A stretch of DNA of 64,000 nucleotides from Lucifuga dentata (taxonomy: Eukaryota > Chordata > Actinopteri > Ophidiiformes > Bythitidae): NCBI GenBank assembly GCA_014773175.1, contig VXCM01000910.1, positions 62,001 to 126,000 of the forward strand, read 5' to 3'. The notes under the pieces were generated by a model. That model did not search any database and had not been told where the DNA came from. It saw nothing but the letters and a program-made list of their open reading frames with translations. The translations under genes and the position numbers were made by a program. Each line of letters starts with the position of its first letter. Positions within the stretch are counted from its first letter, which is position 1. Below, in pieces: positions 58,600-64,000 of this stretch.

Positions 58600-59125
58600 T
58601 GTGGCAAGTAAAAAAAAAGTTAAATTTGTGGTCTGATTTAAATAGACACACAAAAACACTCGTATGTGTGAGGTATATCCGCATCCGTTGACTCACACTG
58701 CTCCGTAGTAGATGGATGGCCACACTTCCGGATGTTCTCGGGTGTTCTCGTGAATGATCGGAACTCGCCGGGAGAATCCAGCCCGAGCATCCCTACCTCC
58801 ATCCCGTAAGTCTCACAACTGATGCTGACCGCTTCCAAACTTGCCTTAAACATCGAGTTCTTTATGCCAGCTTGTTTCTGCGAGCGGGAAACGTCCTTCT
58901 GACCGTTTTAACGCCAGAATTACGTTGATTGTTACAGATAAACCCAGATTACTGCACCCAGGTTTATAGTATTCAGGTGCATGAAACTGAGGCAACAGCC
59001 ATGTAGTTTTACGAGGATGGTGATGATTGCAGCCACTAGACGGGATATGTGCATATGAATGTTAAATTTCTCGAATCTGAGCGGCTGTGTGGGGCATTTC
59101 CCCATTTTCCGTCGGAGAGAGGAAG
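58600..59125. promoter_or_regulatory. chordc1 upstream region with an ETS-type site
   Basis: It is richer in CpG than its surroundings. ACTTCCGG at 58724-58731 (CCGGAAGT in the chordc1 direction) is a consensus ETS/GABP site of the kind common near TATA-less housekeeping starts, 125 bp from the chordc1 ATG. TTC and GAA triplets at 58735-58763 are not spaced in 5-bp steps, so I do not call a heat-shock element. The region lies between chordc1 and a candidate + strand transcript. Confidence 0.45.
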
Positions 59126-59330
59126 ATGAAGGATTTACTTTCGCTGATCACAGCTGTTTATTCTAAAGGTAAGACTCATATTACAATGTTTAGGTGAAGT
59201 GTAGTGTTGGTAGTCTGAATAAACTCGTGTGTTTTTTGCAGGGAGCTACATGCACTCAGGTCTTCGTGAATATTGGAAATGTACCCTAGGATCTCCCAGG
59301 ACAGACACTCTCTGGGGAATGAACACTTGA
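59126..59330 (+). CDS. Candidate two-exon small ORF, unknown function
   Basis: An ATG at 59126 opens 43 nt ending in a strong donor (AAAG|GTAAGA, exon end 59168). A 73-bp intron with acceptor gttttttgcag leads to 59242-59330, ending in TGA. The spliced frame is 43 codons plus the stop (start MKDLLSLITAVYSKG, end TLWGMNT). It has no family I recognise. It lies just upstream of fat3 and divergent from chordc1, so it could equally be a 5' untranslated exon of fat3 or a non-coding RNA with a chance frame. Confidence 0.25.
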
Positions 59331-60679
59331 ATCGTTGAATGTTGATAATTGGTGCAGAACATTACATTCTTTTAGTTCTTATAGTTATTACCTGTAGGCT
59401 ATACATTTTCATATTTAATATTGCTGTGTTTTTTTAATTTTAGATTTAAGTTTTTGGATTTGGTTGTGTCAGAAAAAAGGTTATACTCAGGCAAAGCACA
59501 GACCATTTGAAGTTATTATAAAAGGTTTTTATGTAGGCCACCTAATTTTCGCCTTTCCTTTCTCATTCTATGTCAGTTACTAAAAATGGGTACAAGGGAC
59601 ACTTTTACTTACTTTGAGGCAACCTGATGCAACCAGTTTCAATTTTTTAGTGCATAATGCTGTCCTTGTTTTCTGTTCCAACAGGTAATTAATCATCATA
59701 AAAATCATTACCAATCCTGTGGGGTCTAAAGTAATTTTTGCAATTTTACCTTGCATTTAATTTGGGTTTGAATTACTACAAAAAAAAAAAAAAAAAAAAG
59801 CCACACTAAAAATATGTTGAAAGACAGGAAAACAAATTTGTAAAAATCTTGTTGATTCTGCCAAACATGTTAACAATAAATGACCAGAGCAAGTGCAAAG
59901 GTCTCAATCAAGAATCAAGTGGACAAAATTTTGCTAGGTCAAGTAAAAATTTGCACATTTGGTTAAATTTTGTATAATCAGTCCATCATTGCTTTTAATT
60001 CCTTTTTTTTTTTTTGAAGAATTTTATTAAACAAAACAACTAATTACCTGCTTTTTGAGACTTTATATTTTAGATGTTTATTTAAAAATTAAGTAGAAGT
60101 TTTTAATGTTTTATTCATAGAATTTCTTCCCTAACAATTCTTTCTAGAAGCAAGAATTAAACAACTAGTACTTTGATAGGCTTTGCCTGAAATGTTAACA
60201 TTTCCTTAAGCCAGAAATTGCCATCTTATCTCGTAAAGTATTTTTTTAGTGCAGTTTTTAGGTGAAAGATGAAAACCAAATTAAGTAAAACTGCCAAATA
60301 ACTTTAGAGTCTGTGGAGTTAAATGAGCAATTTGAAGAAGGTGACAGATCAATGTTAATGATGTGTCAGATCCCTGTTATTATATTTGATGAAATTATAC
60401 ATTTTACAAAGGCTGTGGTTTGCTTAAAGGTCCACATGTCATTCTGTTCTGCAGAGCTTTTTCAGCTCTTTAGTATTGAGTGTGTGATGTAGTTTTTGAT
60501 CAAACTGAGCTCAATTTTGAATATCATACCTGTAATGAATGTAATTAGTGCTATGAGATATCATTGCAACTTCTTCTTGACTTTTTTTTTGTGCTTAAAT
60601 TGTAATTTACAAATTGGTTATCTCTAACAACTCATAAAGTAAAGTCAGATCTATTCTTTGTTATTCTTTCATATCACAG
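59331..60679. other. Sequence before the first fat3 coding exon
   Basis: AT-rich, with poly-A (59779-59799) and poly-T (60003-60016) runs and no recognisable exon. An acceptor-like tatcacag ends at 60679, so this may be a fat3 5' intron; the transcription start was not located. Confidence 0.5.
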
Positions 60680-60702
60680 GGTGACTGGATGATGGAACAG
60701 TG

Positions 60703-63700
60703 ATGAAGCCTAAACTGTGGGACATTATGTTTCCTCTGCCCAGCTTCTCTCTTCTTCTCCATTTCCTTCACTTTCTTCTTCTCCTCTCTCTCCCCCCAAG
60801 CTATGCCTATTTCCAGCCACAGTCCAGAATCATACAAGGCCTGCTGCTCTTCACCCAGCCCGCTTATAATGCTACCATCTTTGAAAACTCTGCAGCAAGG
60901 ACCTATACTAGGAGCGAGGTCAAAATGGGCATCGTTCTCTGGCCGCCTCACTCTTTGGACATTAAATACACCATTGAGTCTGGAGACAGTGAAGGAATCT
61001 TTGAGGCTGAGGACTTTGTAATGGGAGAGTTTTGTTTCCTCCGTATACGCACTAATGGAGGCAATGGTGTCATTTTGAATAGAGAAGTACAAGATAATTA
61101 CACGCTAACAGTAAAAGCAGCAGCTCAAGGAGGTCAAGAGGCTTTAGTCACTGTTTATATCAAGGTCTTAGATACCAACGATCTCCGTCCTCTCTTCTCC
61201 CCAACCTCCTATTCTTTTGTCGTTCCTGAGAGCGCCCCTCTGGGTACAATCATAGGACGTGTAACAGCCACAGATGCTGATGTGGGCTCCAATGGGGAGT
61301 TCTACTACTTCTTCAAGAACAGAGTGGAGCTTTTTGCTGTCCATCCTACCACTGGGGTCATCACCCTGACCGGAAAGCCCAGGATGGACAAACAAGACCG
61401 GTTTGAGCTGGAGATGCAGGTGGTTGACAGAGGGATGAAACTCTATGGCAACAATGGCATCAGCAGCAGTGCTTGGCTGGTTCTAACTGTGAAGAGGGTT
61501 AATGAATTTGCTCCTGTTCTCAATGTAGTTTCCGTCACTCCATCATGGGAGGACATGCACCCGATCTATGCTGTGGCGACTGTGGAGGACAAAGATGAGG
61601 GGCTATCTGGAGATATAGAGTGGGTGTCCATCATTGAGGGTGACCCCTTTGAACAGTTTGTCATTGATCGATCACCAGTTGGAAATGAGTATAGGGTTAA
61701 AACTTCAGAATCGATTGACTGGGATAAATTCCCTTATGGATGCAATTTAACCCTCCAGGCTAAAGACAGGGGTATACCTCCTAAATTTTCCAATACTCAA
61801 GTTGTTCAGTTGTTTGTTAAAAAGCCAGAGCCAGTGGTAGTGAAGTTTGAGCAAGATATTTATGTAAACAAGTTGAGTGAAATAGCTCCCCCAGGGACCG
61901 TTTTAGCAGTGGTGAAAATCTCTCCAGCTCCTCCGAGTGTCAATTACAGCTTCAGCTGCCTCTCAGATCCTGTGTACTTTGATGTAAACCCTTTGACCGG
62001 AGTTATTGTTACTACAAGGCAGTTGACAACAAGATCACAGGATTTTCTGGAAATAGAAGTGGTTGAGCTTATCAGTCAGCAGCAAACAAGGGTTCAAATC
62101 ACTATTGAGGATGCTAATGACAACGCACCGGTATTCAGTAAGCCATTTTATGATATCTCCATTAACGAGAGCTTACCAGTAGACACTGTCATTCTTGTTG
62201 TGTCAGCTGTTGATGAAGACAGAGGAGAGAATGGATACTTAACCCATACAATCAGTGTTCAGTCTGTACCATTTACCATTGACCAGGACTCAGGAGAGGT
62301 GAAGATCACAAGAGACCTGGACTTTGAGTCATCAGAAGATGTCTATACTTTTGCTGTGCGGGCTTCTGATTGGGGTTCACCGTACAGAAGAGAGAGTGAG
62401 GTCAATGTCACTATTCGTCTGATCAACATCAATGATAACCAGCCTCTTTTTGAGAGGATCTCTTGCAGAGGGATGGTAAGCCATGATTTCCCCATTGACC
62501 AGACTATAATCACCATGTCTGCTGTAGACATAGATGAGCTGGGGATGGTGAAGTACAGGATACTCTCTGGGAACGAACTGGACTATTTTAACTTAAACCC
62601 AGATTCAGGAGCTTTGTCGTTGAAAAGATCTGTAGCAGTGGCTAATCTAAAAACTGGGATATTCAACCTGAAAATTATTGCAACAGATGGAGAGCTGTTC
62701 TCTGAGCCTACATTTGTGAATGTGTCTGTTGTGAGGGGTGGGATGCCACCCAGGGGGTTTAACTGCAAGGAGACCAGGATAGTCGAGCTGTTAGCTGAAA
62801 AAATGTTCGCAAAAGCCTCTGCTATGTCTAAACCAAGAGCAGATGAAAACTATGCAGACATTTTCTCTGTAAACCAACAGGCTCCACAGTTTGAGGCCTT
62901 ACCTGGTAGTATCCTTGTGAGAGAAGACCTCCCCGTTGGTGCAAGCGTGTTTCAGGTTAGAGCACGAGACAGTGACACAGGCTTCAATGGCCTTATTCTC
63001 TTTTCCATATCTGGTGAAAACAAAGAAAACTGCTTCAATATCAACATGGAAAATGGGTTGCTAACTGTATTACAGCCACTTGACCGTGAACGCTCGGATC
63101 GTTACTTCCTTAATATCACCATCTATGACCAGGGCTTGCCTCAGATGTCCAATTGGAGACTACTGACGGTGATCATTGAGGATGCTAATGACAATGACCC
63201 ACAGTTCTCTCAGGACAGCTTCTCCGCTCTTGTTTCGGAAAACTCCGCCATTGGCAAGGAAGTTCTCACCATTACTGCATTTGATAAAGACACGGGACAA
63301 AATGGACAGCTGTCCTACATGCTGCTGACCAGCGTCCCTGAATTTGGAATCGACAGAGAGACCGGAAGTGTGTTTGTGGCGAGCCACTTGGACAGAGAAA
63401 TTTTCCCTATGTACAGCTTGAAGATCGAGGTGAGAGNGTTTGTGGCGAGCCACTTGGACAGAGAAATTTTCCCTATGTACAGCTTGAAGATCGAGGTGAG
63501 AGACAAGGCTGAAAGAGGCAGCCAGAGGTCAGCTGTGACAACTCTAATTATCGTAGTTGATGATGTCAATGATTGCGCCCCAGCTTTCATTCCCAGCAGC
63601 TACAGCGCTCGAGTGCAGGAGGATCTCCCAATAGGGGCTGTGATCACCTGGGTGCAGGCTCAGGACCCAGACCTCGGCCCGGGTGGACAGGTCCGATACT

Positions 63701-63975
63701 CTTTGGTGAATGATTTCAACGGCACGTTTGAGGTAAGCAATGTCACCGCGGTATCTGCATTGCCCTTATGTTGTTTGTGTCGGTGTAAGAGGAAATTCTT
63801 GTTGCAGACACTCTATGGTATTTTATTTGTAATTGTACAGATTGATGCTGTGAGTGGAGTTCTGAGGGTTGGGAAGGAGCTGGACTTTGAGAAACAACAA
63901 TTTTTCAACCTAACACTATTGGCTGAGGACAGAGCGAGACCCAGCCTCAGCACTCAGAGCTTTGTGGAGGTGGAG
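60703..63975 (+). CDS. fat3: FAT-family atypical cadherin, first two coding exons, runs off the window
   Basis: A giant single-pass cadherin involved in cell polarity and neuronal morphology. Exon 1 (60703-63732) is open for 1010 codons; exon 2 is 63841-63975, and a donor GTGTGT follows. The ATG at 60703 begins a hydrophobic signal peptide (about 11-30); ATGs at 60689 and 60692 hit a stop at once. Cadherin linkers recur at DTNDLRPLF (157), DANDNAPVF (470), NINDNQPLF (575), DANDNDPQF (827) and [10 protein letters not shown]. Fat1 and Fat3 share this N-terminus; I call fat3 because CHORDC1 is the FAT3 neighbour in other vertebrates. The 65 bp at 63372-63436 are repeated at 63438-63502 around N63437. 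The extra 66 nt keep the frame, so the model gains 22 false residues; the real exon 1 has about 988 codons. Confidence 0.88.
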
Positions 63976-63979
63976 GTGT

Positions 63980-64000
63980 GTAACACAACACACACACACA
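63980..64000. repeat. CA microsatellite at window edge
   Basis: A CA run starts in the fat3 intron just after exon 2 and is cut by the end of the window. Confidence 0.8.

Noticed and set aside
58731..58765. Heat-shock element in the chordc1 promoter
   Set aside because: TTC and GAA triplets are present (58735, 58745, 58752, 58761), but the steps are 10, 7 and 9 bp, not multiples of 5, so they do not form a standard element.
58638..58853. 71-codon minus-strand frame upstream of chordc1
   Set aside because: It is GC-rich promoter or 5' untranslated sequence that stays open by composition; no family match and no splice link into chordc1.

Overview
The window is nuclear DNA from a vertebrate, most probably a ray-finned (teleost) fish. 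It holds five recognisable genes with GT-AG introns, in an order that matches one side of the human chromosome 11q14-q21 block (RAB38-GRM5-TYR ... CHORDC1-FAT3) but much compacted. The intergenic and intronic DNA is AT-rich and full of CA/GT and CT/GA microsatellites and short palindromic DNA-transposon derivatives typical of fish. I cannot name the species.

Layout. 1-10851: no recognised gene, but a TATA-type promoter and three phase-compatible short exons on the + strand (4070-8165) suggest an unidentified transcript. 10852-16377 (-): rab38, three exons, complete. 16378-21239: spacer with two copies of a snap-back element. 21240-41050 (-): grm5, 17 coding exons, 1205 codons, complete and open. 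41051-44770: spacer and tyr upstream region. 44771-48560 (+): tyr, five exons, 553 codons once an assembly duplication in the last exon is removed. 48561-52228: spacer. 52229-58599 (-): chordc1, 11 exons, 341 codons, complete. 58600-60702: divergent promoter region. 60703-63975 (+): the first two coding exons of a giant FAT-family cadherin, fat3 by neighbourhood; the gene continues beyond the window.

How the genes relate. rab38 and tyr act in one process: tyrosinase makes melanin and Rab38 directs its delivery to melanosomes. They flank grm5, an excitatory neurotransmitter receptor with no known pigment role. chordc1 is an HSP90 co-chaperone and fat3 an atypical cadherin, transcribed divergently.

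Two features cut across the window. First, there are 26 single N bases; 13 separate perfect direct duplications of 62-67 bp, which looks like unmerged contig ends rather than biology, and two of these fall in coding exons (tyr, fat3). Second, a palindromic element with long terminal inverted repeats ending in TTAA is present in about a dozen copies, and a separate hAT-type element with a perfect 8-bp target duplication makes up nearly all of one grm5 intron. I found no tRNA, rRNA, CRISPR array or intact autonomous transposon.
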